Source: Priapulus caudatus (taxonomy: Eukaryota; Priapulida; Priapulimorpha; Priapulimorphida; Priapulidae). From it: DNA of 28,048 nt. Below the pieces are notes generated by a model. The model searched no databases. It had not been told where the DNA came from and saw only the letters and a program-made list of their open reading frames with translations. The position numbers were made by a program, and so were the translations under genes. Below, piece by piece: positions 19,745 through 28,048 of the stretch; the first letter of the stretch is position 1; each line of letters begins with the position of its first letter. The stretch is from the NCBI RefSeq assembly GCF_000485595.1, contig NW_014577399.1, forward strand, positions 1 to 28,048, in the 5' to 3' direction.

Positions 19745-19932
19745 TTACCCACGGCCATCTACTAGCATCACGAGGGCTGTTACAATCATTACCGTGTGAA
19801 CATTGACATGAGCCGATGCCGAACTATTATTGGCTACAATCGCGTCGGTGTTTCTTTCCACTGTGATACTGGTCATGTTTCGTTTATTATCCGACACGCG
19901 AGGGATCTCATCATGCTGCAGCAGAGCGCCAT
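19745..19932 (-). CDS. gene 2 exon 7: His motif and C-terminal tail
   Basis: Acceptor CTCACAG, then GALLQHDEIPRVSDNKRNMT, an Asn/Ser/Thr-rich stretch with N-glycosylation sites (NMT, NSS), and a short hydrophobic segment VMIVTALVMLV before DGRG and TAA (19745-19747). The arrangement resembles a GPI-anchor signal; a membrane span would be unusually short. Confidence 0.87.
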
Positions 19933-22446
19933 CTGTGAGGGGAAAATGTAATTTGAGTTGATTGCAGAACTAACGAATATTTTAGGTGTGCTTTGGCAAG
20001 CGTTGTGTGAAAACGTACGCATTGTGTGAAACGTGGGCATTAATTAAACATTTAATTAAAAATAATTGAAAATTGCACTATTAGGATCGTATTCGTCCAT
20101 TAATCTTTAGAAAGAAGTTCCATCTAGACTATTAGTAGGCAAACTTACTCGATACACGTCCAGTCGCAATGAAATGATATAAAGGTGAAGCCAGATCGAA
20201 GTGATCACTGTCTCCTCCGTTGGATAGAGGGCGCCTAAATCGGCAGGTGACTCGGCCATTGACATATTCAGCCTAATCAATAATCAATATCGCTCATATA
20301 GCACAATCAATCAATAACGTTAATGTTAGTCGAAAAATAGTCTATATATTCAGCCGATAAATACTAATAACGTTGATGTTAGTATAAATGGTGCACGATT
20401 AAAAAACCACCAACTACGAAAATAATCCGTTTTTGGAAACCTCTGAAACCTGTTCGTGTATGTAAACAATATTTATAATAATTATTGCACTAGTATGCGT
20501 ATTGCGCTATGTTACACTGCAACATGGTTGCCACGAAACCATAATATGCTTCGTGATTCAAGACTGAAGTACTGATTGAAGTACTAATTAAGTCCTGTAT
20601 TGTTTGAAGCAAACGGCATATAGATCACCTGTATGTCCGTAACCAGCCTGTTCGTCTGCCGTACGGGCGGGGTTCGTCCGCCAGGATTCCTGAACTCGTT
20701 CAGGACAACGAACGAATCGTTCTTTATCATGCATGCGATCACATCATCGTTTCCCTGTATAAAGTATACATGTGAGCGTATATATATATATATATATATA
20801 TAATGTAGAATAGAACAAGGTGTTAAATTTCAATCAGCAAGCTTTCGCGAGTATCTCTCTTTATCAGTATACAATGACACAGAATTGTCATTGTTCATTA
20901 ACCTGTGAAGAAAATCTCTCGAAAACTTGCCTCATTTAAAAAAATTAACACCTTATTCTATTTTATTTTTCATACCTACATAAGTGTCCGTGTCTGCTTT
21001 TACTTCTTCATATGTATATATATATTATATTGAATCTTTTTACGCGGGTGACCATTGTTTATTTTCCGTCAATAGTAGGCTTTGATTAGCCAGCTTTCGG
21101 CACTATGACTGGTCCACGCAATAAAAAGCGCCCAATCCGCATCCGAAAATTAAGCCGCCCGCCACGTGTACGTCTCCATTCGATAAATAATGTGAAACAT
21201 GTATCACTTTTGTATTACTATGATGATATAGGCGCCTAGCTTAGTGGTATGTGCACGCCAGTATGACTATATAGTGGGATCAAGTTAGCGATGGAATTCT
21301 GTCTATTATCATGCTCCAGGGGACATTTCTGGAATTCTCTATTTGAACGGGCATTGTGGTTCCTGTACACACCAGCGCCACATCGGGTAGTCGTCCTGAT
21401 TTTGCCAGGTACATCCTGATATACTGATCATTAGTGCGGACTGTTACGTATAACATATTATATATATATATACTTATATATATATATATATATAAATATA
21501 TATATATATCAGTGGCGCTTTATGAGACTCGAGACGAACTAACAAAGACAGGCAGCTAGTGCTATCCGCACTCCAAGGAAAACTCTATACATGGGCATCT
21601 AAAGCAAGGCATCATAATATAATCTAATATCATAATAAATATATAATATAATAATATAATATCATAAGCAAGGCGCGAGTAAGGGTCACGTAGGTGACTT
21701 TGGAGAGCGTGCGTAGCAAAATGCAAAGACGTAGAACCTGGGTGTAGCATGGTATACGTTCCCCCCTTATGGTATACGTTTTCCTTATGGTAAACGTCCC
21801 CCTCCCTCTGCATTGCGCATGGGCATGTGCATGTCCAGCAGGGCGGATTCGCATCTGCGCATGTGCATAAGGATTTGACCTTTATTGCTCATGCGCAATG
21901 TAGAGAGGAAAGTTCGCTATAGGGCGCATGTATACCATGCTACTCTGGTTAACTTTTTAAACGCTAGATAGCTCTTTTTGGTATGGTATAGTCTTGGGAT
22001 GTGCGAGTTTTCTACGGTACGTTTTAGATGGATTATCTTTCAATTTGCAATTAAAGAGACAACACAACACCCAAGCCCAAATTGCAGTTGAAAAACATGT
22101 CGAACAAATTCACTGCTTCGCGAACTTCTGCCGCAGGTAGAAAAAATATTTAAATTTTACTATTTACCATATTCTTGTCACTTGAGAACCGATAGCGACG
22201 TATCCTGTGTCATGGCGGTCATCTCAATGGAAACATGAGTGCGCTGGGCTATATAGTTCACAGCCACATCACACGTGACGGGTGAACAGGCAACAGCTCC
22301 CTGAAACAATCGTACTCCAGTTACCATTAATACACACCTGCCCTCCTTTTACCCCCCCCAAGTGGCATATTGTTGAGCTAACGATAAACAACTCTCTCGT
22401 CCACCTCTCCCCCCCCTCTCTCTCTCTCTCTTCTCTCTCTCTTTCA

Positions 22447-22477
<31 letters not shown>

Positions 22478-22618
22478 ACTCTCTCTCTCTCTTTCTCTCT
22501 ATCTCTCTCTCTACTTCTCACTATCTCTCTCCTTCTCTGCTCTCTCTCTCTCTATCTCTCTTCTCTCTCTTTCTTTTCTCTCCGCTTCTCTCTCTTCTCT
22601 CTCTCTCTCTCGCTTCTA

Positions 22619-22649
<31 letters not shown>

Positions 22650-24100
22650 GCTTGCTCTCTCGCCCCTTTTTTCTCTCTCTCTCTGCTATCGTCTCTCTGC
22701 TCTCTCTCGCTGCCTCTCTCCCTCTCTCTTCTCTCCTCTCCTCTCTCATCCCCCTCTCTCTCTCTCTCTCTCTCTCCTCTCTCTTGAGGCTGCTGCTGTC
22801 GGTCATCTTATGTATAATATATATAATATAATATATATTAAATTCTATAGTATCCTACGATGACATCCACCTTCCCACCATATTTATTTTTAAAGATAAA
22901 AATACAACGATCCGGCGCTAAAACATCATACGAAGCCAGCGTAACGATGTAAGAGAGGAAGCAGGTTAGGCTAAAGCACGTACTACGCGGTTGCAGTAAT
23001 CATACCCAGCACACTACAGCAGTATACAGTAGCGTGTAATACCCATGCTTATGCAAGGACTTCTTCCGTGCGCATTTTGGCAAAGCCTCAGCGCTGGTTG
23101 CAAGTTGTGCGGTGAGTGCATTGAGATTGTGCTTGAGTTGTATGCGTAGTGGATTGCTTGTCGATCAGTCGCGTTAAAGTCGTTAGCGTTAGTGGCAGCC
23201 AGTGCCGGACGTGCCATCGAATATTGGCCAATTCTAGAATAGCGATGTTTCTCCAGTACGTCGTGATAGGATTGGAACTACTGTTGCCCTGTATCGCCAC
23301 AGCCAAAACGCAGCGTTAAGCGAGCCTTTAAAGTTATTTGTGTGCATTATTTATGGAGTGACAATTAGACTAAAACGCGCGCACTTACAGAAGTATCTTG
23401 ACGCATCTTTTGAGCGAATCTGTTTTTTGGACCCGGGCCTTCATTTTCGCAAATGCAGGGTTAGAAACATGGAAGACCTACGCTTGGGGCACTATAAAGG
23501 TGCTCTTGGCTATATTCATATCTAAAAAAATTGATTCGGGAAAGTGGAATAAATTAAAATTAACTTAAGAATTCTTTAGATAAATGTTAATAAACTTATT
23601 TATTGCGTCTTCAGAATGTTTGTTACCCGATTCCCATTCGAAAGAGTGAATATACTTTCATACCGAAGGAAAAAATTAAATGTATAATATATATATATAA
23701 ATATAGTATCGAAACAATATATAGTATATATATATATATATATATGTATATCTATAAATAAATAAATATATAATATAGTCTCGAACCTAAATCGTATAGA
23801 TCCAACTGCGAAGTCCGGAGCTTTCCAGGCGAACATCACTTGCGACTTCGTGGCAGCGCTATCATGTGTGATAGCGCTGCCCAGTGGATCGTCACAATGC
23901 AGAAATTGCGCGCCATCTGATATGGCCGTGAAATTTCCGGGCACGCGAAAATTACCGATTCGGGCTTGTATCATGAATCCGCGAAACGTTCCGCCGGACA
24001 ACGAGCCTAGAACACAACCCGGATTAAGATCTACTACAGATCTCTCCCCCGCCCCCTCTCTTTCCGCACTCCCCCTTCTCCCTCTCTCTCTCTCTCTCTT

Positions 24101-24143
<43 letters not shown>

Positions 24144-25028
24144 CCTATATATATAATATTTTATAAGATATATATATATATATACATAAAGAAATTAATA
24201 TATTTATATATAATATAAAACTGTATAGATCTGTAAATCAACTGAAATCTGACCAAACTTGAAGATTAGCATTTATTTTAAAATATAATTTTAACAGTAT
24301 AATATAGATAAAGACAACTTCGCCCGATGAACAATTAGTGTAGGCTTATGCGGTTAGAAACTACTCTATGGTGCGTGAGAACCGCATCCAATACAATTAT
24401 TTCGACATTTAGTTCCAATTTATGTGTTCCGAACGGTAGATGTCCGAAAATAAACAGGAAGAAATGTCAAGAAAAAAATCGGGAAAGAAACCAGCAACTG
24501 TATGGTGGACGAGGCCTGCCACTACAATTTTACCTCTGAAATAAATAAAAGCAAATAAAAAAAACAAAATCAAAATCAAAATCACAACTATACAACTGTA
24601 ATCGATTGAATGAGTGGGTGCAAGGCTTCAGTTTTCGAACGTGATTAACTTGAAATGATTCTTCAAATCGACATTCGTATGCAAACGCATTCTGAGTAAA
24701 TAAAAAAAAACAGTAGTCGTACCGCCCGCCACCAGAGGCTTCAGTTTTCGAACGTGATTAACTTAAAACGACTCCTTAAATCGGAATTCGTGTGCGCATG
24801 CGTTGTAAATATTTTTTTAATTCATTGTAAACCTGTAACGGTGCCACCCGGCGTGTAGGTGGCGCTCGCTATCTCGATGTTAAATGGCGGGGGCGTGCTG
24901 CTCTGAGGGGTGGTGCCGTGATTCGGCTGCATCGAATCACACTGCGTCACCGGTGCTCCGGTCCTGTATGCCGACGCAAAGGCCGCTAGCGTCGCCATGG
25001 CAACGATGACGTGAATTATGGAATTCAT
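19745..25028 (-). CDS. gene 2: Reeler-DOMON protein, seven exons
   Basis: Exons are 24833-25028, 23787-24006, ~23043-23288 (frame damaged), 22168-22300 (two bases short), 20629-20754, 20149-20272 and 19745-19932. With exon 3 at its clean length (223) and exon 4 at the gene 1 length (135), the total is 1212 bases, 403 codons plus stop. Layout and intron phases match gene 1, so the two are tandem duplicates. The main difference is the linker: about 45 residues, rich in Thr, Ala, Pro and Gln, instead of about 150. The DOMON keeps the Met (SSDKNM, after frame repair) and the His (LLQHD). There is no cytochrome b561; a short hydrophobic tail (VMIVTALVMLV) suggests GPI or membrane attachment. Extracellular haem or ligand binding is an inference from the family. 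The damaged exons look like sequence errors. Confidence 0.82.
20149..20272 (-). CDS. gene 2 exon 6: DOMON C-terminal strands
   Basis: Acceptor GATTAG, then AEYVNGRVTCRFRRPLSNGG, DHFDLASPLYHFIATGRVS and the strong donor GTAAGT in phase 1. Confidence 0.9.
20629..20754 (-). CDS. gene 2 exon 5: DOMON middle
   Basis: Acceptor TATACAG, then GNDDVIACMIKNDSFVVLNE, FRNPGGRTPPV and LVTDIQ before GTGATC. Forty-two codons, phase 0 at both ends; one codon longer than gene 1. Confidence 0.9.
20780..21455. repeat. segment repeated at 26717-27366
   Basis: Collinear with 26717-27366 and bounded by (TA)n at both ends (20781-20803 and 21455 onward). Differences are mainly single-base indels. It is non-coding, in intron 4 of gene 2. 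Confidence 0.9.
20809..20963. repeat. foldback element, damaged copy
   Basis: Copy of the hairpin at 26749-26902. Here the arms are less perfect, and CTGATGA is changed to CTGTGA. Confidence 0.7.
21455..21512. repeat. (TA)n microsatellite
   Basis: Two TA runs. They mark the right end of the segment that is repeated at 26717-27366. Confidence 0.85.
21744..21943. mobile_element. 200-bp element with GTAGCATGGTATAC ends
   Basis: Perfect 14-bp inverted repeat at 21744-21757 and 21930-21943, extending imperfectly outward. Inside are repeated TATGGTATACGTT and TATGGTAAACGT words and GCGCATG words. Non-coding, in intron 4 of gene 2. Confidence 0.6.
22168..22300 (-). CDS. gene 2 exon 4: DOMON N-terminal strands, two bases short
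   Basis: Acceptor TTTCAG, then GAVACSPVTCDVAVNYIAQ and THVSIEMTAM. A one-base loss follows, then GYVAIG, a second one-base loss at GGTTC, SSDKNM and donor GTAAAT. Length 133 against 135 in gene 1, exactly the two missing bases. Both fit homopolymer shortening. The Met ligand position is kept. Confidence 0.8.
22405..22845. repeat. (CT)n-rich microsatellite and (TA)n in intron 3 of gene 2
   Basis: CT-rich from about 22405 to 22790 with TCTC runs, then AT-rich TATAATATA repeats to 22845. The Ser/Leu-rich and Arg/Glu-rich frames here are not genes. Confidence 0.93.
22860..23730. repeat. segment repeated at 25890-26715
   Basis: Collinear match from ATGACATCCACCTTCCCA to the (TA)n tract near 23720. 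It includes exon 3 and part of introns 2 and 3, and differs mostly by single-base indels. Confidence 0.9.
23043..23288 (-). pseudogene. gene 2 exon 3, frame disrupted
   Basis: Same exon as the intact copy at 26069-26291, but 246 instead of 223 bases, with many single-base insertions that bring in stops. The acceptor (GTATCGCC region, ATACAG) and the donor after TGG are kept. Its position and phase suit exon 3 of gene 2. Sequence error is favoured because the matching copy is clean and the differences are mainly insertions; real decay is possible. Confidence 0.7.
23676..23780. repeat. AT-rich (TA)n tract in intron 2 of gene 2
   Basis: Repeated TATATA with TAAATA units. It marks where the match to the right-end mosaic stops. 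Confidence 0.8.
23787..24006 (-). CDS. gene 2 exon 2: Reeler second half
   Basis: Acceptor TTCTAG, then GSLSGGTFRGFMIQARIGNF, QFLHCDDP, AITHDSAATKSQVMFAW and VGSIRFR. F-R-G-F-x-x-Q-A-R, the second conserved Cys, A-[IV]-T-H and F-x-W-x-A-P are the hallmarks of the Reeler fold. It ends in phase 2 before GTTCGA. Intact. Confidence 0.92.
24040..24215. repeat. (CT)n then (TA)n tract in intron 1 of gene 2
   Basis: CT-rich 24040-24144 followed by AT repeats to 24215. Confidence 0.9.
24624..24820. repeat. two direct repeats of ~85 bp, period ~110
   Basis: Both copies begin AGGCTTCAGTTTTCGAACGT, then GATTAACTT, at about 24624 and 24734, and diverge gradually. They lie in intron 1 of gene 2, close to the exon 1 donor. 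Confidence 0.8.
24833..25028 (-). CDS. gene 2 exon 1: signal peptide and Reeler start
   Basis: MNSIIHVIVAMATLAAFASA is a signal peptide. YRTGAPVTQ, CDSMQPNHG and ATYTPGGTVT follow, a classic Reeler N-terminus with its conserved Cys. The donor is GTTTAC in phase 1. Exactly 196 bases, as in gene 1. The frame is open for a few codons upstream of this ATG, but another ATG there (25061) would spoil the signal peptide. Confidence 0.9.
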
Positions 25029-25293
25029 GATAGGCTTACACTGGAATGAAAATCGCAACAAGAATAAACTACATGATTGGAATATAACTGGTTAATAATA
25101 ACAACTGAAATGATAATATACCACAGTAATTGGAATAAAGAAGGGAGGAAGCGCGAGCGTGAAAAGAGACTATGAAGAGACTTACACAGAGGGTTATAGG
25201 ACATTATATCAAGAAATGGGTGTCTTACAGAAGAATTAATATGGACATAGGGATAGAAAGATAGACGAGGGAGGCAGAAGGAGAGAAATAGGC

Positions 25294-25332
<39 letters not shown>

Positions 25333-25889
25333 TGTGAGAAATAGAAAGGAGAAGAGGAAGAGAGAACAAAAGTCAGAATGAGCAAGCGAAAGACCAGGAT
25401 TTGCGGTCCTAAATATGTAGAACACTCATGCGAAGGCGTATTTATATGTTCAGTGCACTAACTAACTCTGCGCTTATAAAGTCTGTGTCAGCCAGTTACA
25501 GTAGCGAGACGTTTTATGAAAGTGAATTTCAAACGCTATTCGATCGCTACCGTGACGCAATAGAAGTTGGCAAGTACCATTGCGAAATAATGCATGTGTG
25601 CAACACTTCGCTACCACATCCGCTAGCTATTCTTGGCATTCACGCATATTGATTCATATTGGCGTGTGGTGTCCGTTACTAAGTTGCGTCTGATCCACTT
25701 ATCTCTATTATACTAATTTATATAATAGAGATCAGTGGTCTGATCATATATTTAGTATTATTTAATATTATTTATTAGACGTGGCAGCTAGCGCATATTG
25801 CTATTTCCAGGGAGAATCACCAGCTTTGTAGATCAGCAACTAGTCAGTCGACTATGTGGGAGGCAGTGGGAGTACAATGACAATGACAA
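25029..25889. other. 5' flank of gene 2
   Basis: Upstream region with (AG)n at 25296-25331 and a hairpin at 25695-25738. A 74-codon frame on the plus strand (25428-25652) has mixed composition but no recognised domain; I leave it uncalled. No core promoter element is convincing. Confidence 0.4.
25695..25738. repeat. 18-bp inverted repeat (hairpin)
   Basis: Arms CCACTTATCTCTATTATA and TATAATAGAGATCAGTGG pair at 17 of 18 positions around an 8-base loop. It lies about 0.7 kb upstream of the gene 2 start. Confidence 0.75.
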
Positions 25890-26068
25890 AATGACATCCA
25901 CCTTCCCATCCATATTTATTTTTCAATATAAAAACACAACGATTCCGCGCTAAAACATATACGAAGCCAGCGTAACGATGTAAGAGAGTAAGCAGTAGGC
26001 CTAATAGCGAGTACTACGCGTGCAGTATATACCCAGCACATACAGCAGTATATAGTAGCGTGTAATAC

Positions 26069-26291
26069 CCAGCTTATGCAAGACTTCTCCGTGCCGCATT
26101 TGGCAAAGCTCAGCGCTGGTTGCAGTTGTGGTGGTGCTTGAGTTGGTGCTTGAGTTGGTGCGGTAGTGGATGCTTCGATGGTCGCGTTAGCGTTCGTAGT
26201 GGCAGCAGTGCCGGACGGGCCCATCGAAATGGCCAACTCCCTAGATAGGATGTTCTCCCAGTACGTCGTGTAGGATTGAACTACTGTTGCC
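26069..26291 (-). CDS. partial gene 3 exon 3: Reeler end, linker, DOMON start
   Basis: Acceptor GATACAG, then ATVVQSYTTYWENILSREL, a Thr/Ala/Pro/Gln linker with TQAPTQAP, and FAKCGTEKSCISW before GTATTA, phase 0, 223 bases. It joins in frame to the exon at 27490. No DOMON exons follow before gene 2 starts, so as assembled this copy cannot make a whole protein. Confidence 0.85.
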
Positions 26292-26748
26292 CTGTATCGC
26301 ACAGCAAAAACGCAGCGTTAAAGCGAGCCTTTAAAATTATTTGTGTGATAGTTATGAGTGACAATTACGATAAAACGCGCACTACAAGAAAGTATCTGAA
26401 CGCATCTTTTGAGCGAATCCTAGTTTTTGGACCCCGGGCTTCATTTTCGCAAATGCAGGGTAGAAACATGAAGACCTACGCTTGGGGCACTATAAAGGTG
26501 TCTTGGCTATTCATATCTAAAAAAATGCATTCGGGAAAGTGAATAATTAAATAACTTAAGAATATCTTTAGAATAAAGTTAATTAAACTATTATTGGTCT
26601 CAGGAATGTTTGTTACCCGATTCCCATTCGAAAGAGTGAATATACTATTCATACCGAGAAAAAAATTAAATTATAATATAATATATATAAATATAGTATC
26701 GAAACAATATATAGTATATATATATATATATATATATATATAATGTAG

Positions 26749-26902
26749 AATAGAACAAGGTGTTAAATTTTAATCAGCAAGCATTCGCGAGTATCTCTCT
26801 TTATCAGGCTATACAATGACAACAGAATTGTCATTGTATAACCTGATGAAGAAAGATACTCTCGAAAAATTGCTCATTAAAAATTAACACCTTATTCTAT
26901 TT
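26749..26902. repeat. 154-bp foldback element with a hammerhead-like core
   Basis: The two halves are inverted copies of each other over about 73 bp with few mismatches (outer AATAGAACAAGGTGTTAA, inner ATACAATGACAA). The right arm holds CTGATGA (26843-26849) and GAAA (26864-26867), with GAAA and TCTC between them that could pair imperfectly. This resembles part of a hammerhead ribozyme core. No full ribozyme with all stems and a cleavage site was established. Confidence 0.6.
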
Positions 26903-27489
26903 TTTTTTCATACCTACATAAGTGTCCGTGTGCTTTTACTTCTATATATATATATATATATTATATTGAATCTTTTTACCGGGGTGCATGTGCATTTTCC
27001 GTAAATATTAGGGCTTTGATGCAGTTTCGACTATGACTGGTCCCACGCAATAAAAATGACCTAATCCGCATCCCGAAAATAACCGCCCCGCCACGTGTAC
27101 GTCTCCATTTCGATAAATAATGTGAAACATGTATCACTTTTGTATTATATGATGATATAGGCCTAGTTGTGGTAATGTGCACGCAGTATGACGTATATTA
27201 GTGGATCAGTTAGCGATGGATTCTGTCTATTATATGCTCAGGAGGACATTTCCAGGAATTCTCTATTTGAACCGGGCATTGCTGGTTCCTGTACACACGC
27301 GCAGCATCGGGTAGTCGTCCTGTTTGCCAGTACATCCTGTATACTGATCATGTGCGACTGTTACTATATATATATATATATATATATATATCAATATGCC
27401 AATTAGCTTCTAATAATAATTGCGCACTTCGATTACCAATGCTGTATCAATAGGTGTGTGATTCGGGATCAATGAATGTTGTATTATAC

Positions 27490-27733
27490 CTGAACATTAT
27501 TGCTCCTACGTATGAGCGTGGTGCTATCCAATCAAACCTCAGTTCGCTCTTAGTGTCCGCGTTCGAATGTGTGACAGCATTGTTTAGAGATGGACTGACG
27601 TCGTCACATTGCAGATATTTTGCTGGCATCGGCGTGGTCGAGGTGAACTCTCCCACGCGGGCTCCGTCTAGCGTTCGTGCTTGTATGATGAATCCAGTGA
27701 ACGTCCCCGTTCCCGTTTTACTCGATAATTTTA
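27490..27733 (-). CDS. partial gene 3 exon 2: Reeler second half, intact
   Basis: Acceptor TTTTCAG, then VKLSSKTGTGTFTGFIIQAR, YLQCDDV, AVTHSNADTKSELRFDWIAP and VGAIMFR before GTATAA. Phase 1 in and phase 2 out, 244 bases, fully open. It is the clean counterpart of 14900-15147. Its exon 1 would lie beyond the window. Confidence 0.85.
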
Positions 27734-28048
27734 CTGAAAATAAGTTTCATCAAAAATATATATATGACGACGAAAAGCGTGCGATTCTCAGATCATTGAA
27801 AATATCTCATTTTAAAAGTTTCTATTTTCGAAAACGCACCACGATATACCAAGTTATTGAATGTCTATTTCAATCTCGGACTTTCTTTAATGACATACAT
27901 TTAACCTTATTGCAAAGTGTTTAGAATTCAATAATAACAATGTAATAAAATAACGCTTTCCCCAATTAATGTCGACCTAACGAAATATTGTGCTAATTGT
28001 GCTAATGCCTCCTCAATTATTACAGTGTGTTATTATTATTATTTATAA

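Larger units (their letters stand above)
25890..28048. repeat. mosaic duplicate of three other segments of the window
   Basis: 25890-26715 matches 22860-23730, 26717-27366 matches 20780-21455, and 27380-28048 matches 14800-15475. All are in the same orientation but in reversed order, and both joins lie in (TA)n tracts. The exon copies in this region have open frames, whereas their counterparts do not. It runs off the window end. It may be a real partial duplicate or a misassembled contig. Confidence 0.88.

Noticed and set aside
22282-22863. 193-codon Ser/Leu-rich frame
   Set aside because: It is a (CT)n tract inside intron 3 of gene 2, opposite to the gene.
25428-25652. 74-codon plus-strand frame with mixed amino-acid composition
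   Set aside because: No recognised domain, no splice or promoter evidence, and a length expected by chance; left uncalled.

Overview
The window is nuclear genomic DNA of an animal, most likely an aquatic invertebrate; I cannot name the species. The evidence is: small exons with GT/AG introns, Reeler and DOMON domains (the Reeler domain is animal-specific), remains of hAT and LINE elements, a degenerate TTAGGG array, and very abundant (TA)n, (CT)n and (GT)n microsatellites. There is no sign of bacterial gene organisation. I saw no tRNA or rRNA gene.

The coding content is a tandem family of secreted or membrane-anchored Reeler-DOMON genes, all on the minus strand. Gene 1 (start 16135, stop 8566) and gene 2 (start 25028, stop 19745) each have seven exons. 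They share the same intron phases (1, 2, 0, 0, 0, 1) and the same layout: signal peptide, Reeler domain, Ser/Thr-rich or Pro-rich linker, DOMON domain with a conserved Met and a conserved His (the likely haem-ligand pair of this family), then a short hydrophobic C-terminus. Neither has the cytochrome b561 domain of classical FRRS1/SDR2 proteins. The products would be about 531 and 403 residues if two error-affected exons are given the lengths of their clean copies. A third partial copy, exons 2 and 3 only, lies at the right edge (26069-27733).

Layout: 1-130 CT-rich; 200-2600 decayed DNA transposons, including a piece of hAT transposase; 2755-6035 a satellite of about 540-bp units, each an A+B pair of related subunits; 6730-7215 the 3' end of a LINE with its GAT-repeat tail; 7447-7914 a short element with terminal inverted repeats; 8566-16135 gene 1, whose long intron 2 carries several MITE-like elements and microsatellites; 16160-16930 diverged repeats upstream of gene 1; 18241-18522 two adjoining palindrome-bearing minisatellites; 19745-25028 gene 2; 25890-28048 a mosaic repeating three other parts of the window.

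Assembly quality matters here. A 10-N gap at 15548-15557 is flanked by the same ~72 bp on both sides. The right 2.2 kb repeats 22860-23730, 20780-21455 and 14800-15475 in that order, joined at (TA)n tracts. Copies of the same exons differ mainly by single-base indels. The broken exons at 14900-15147, 22168-22300 and 23043-23288 are therefore more likely sequencing or assembly errors than true pseudogenes. Apart from the possibly new gene architecture and the satellite structure, I found no convincing new biological system.
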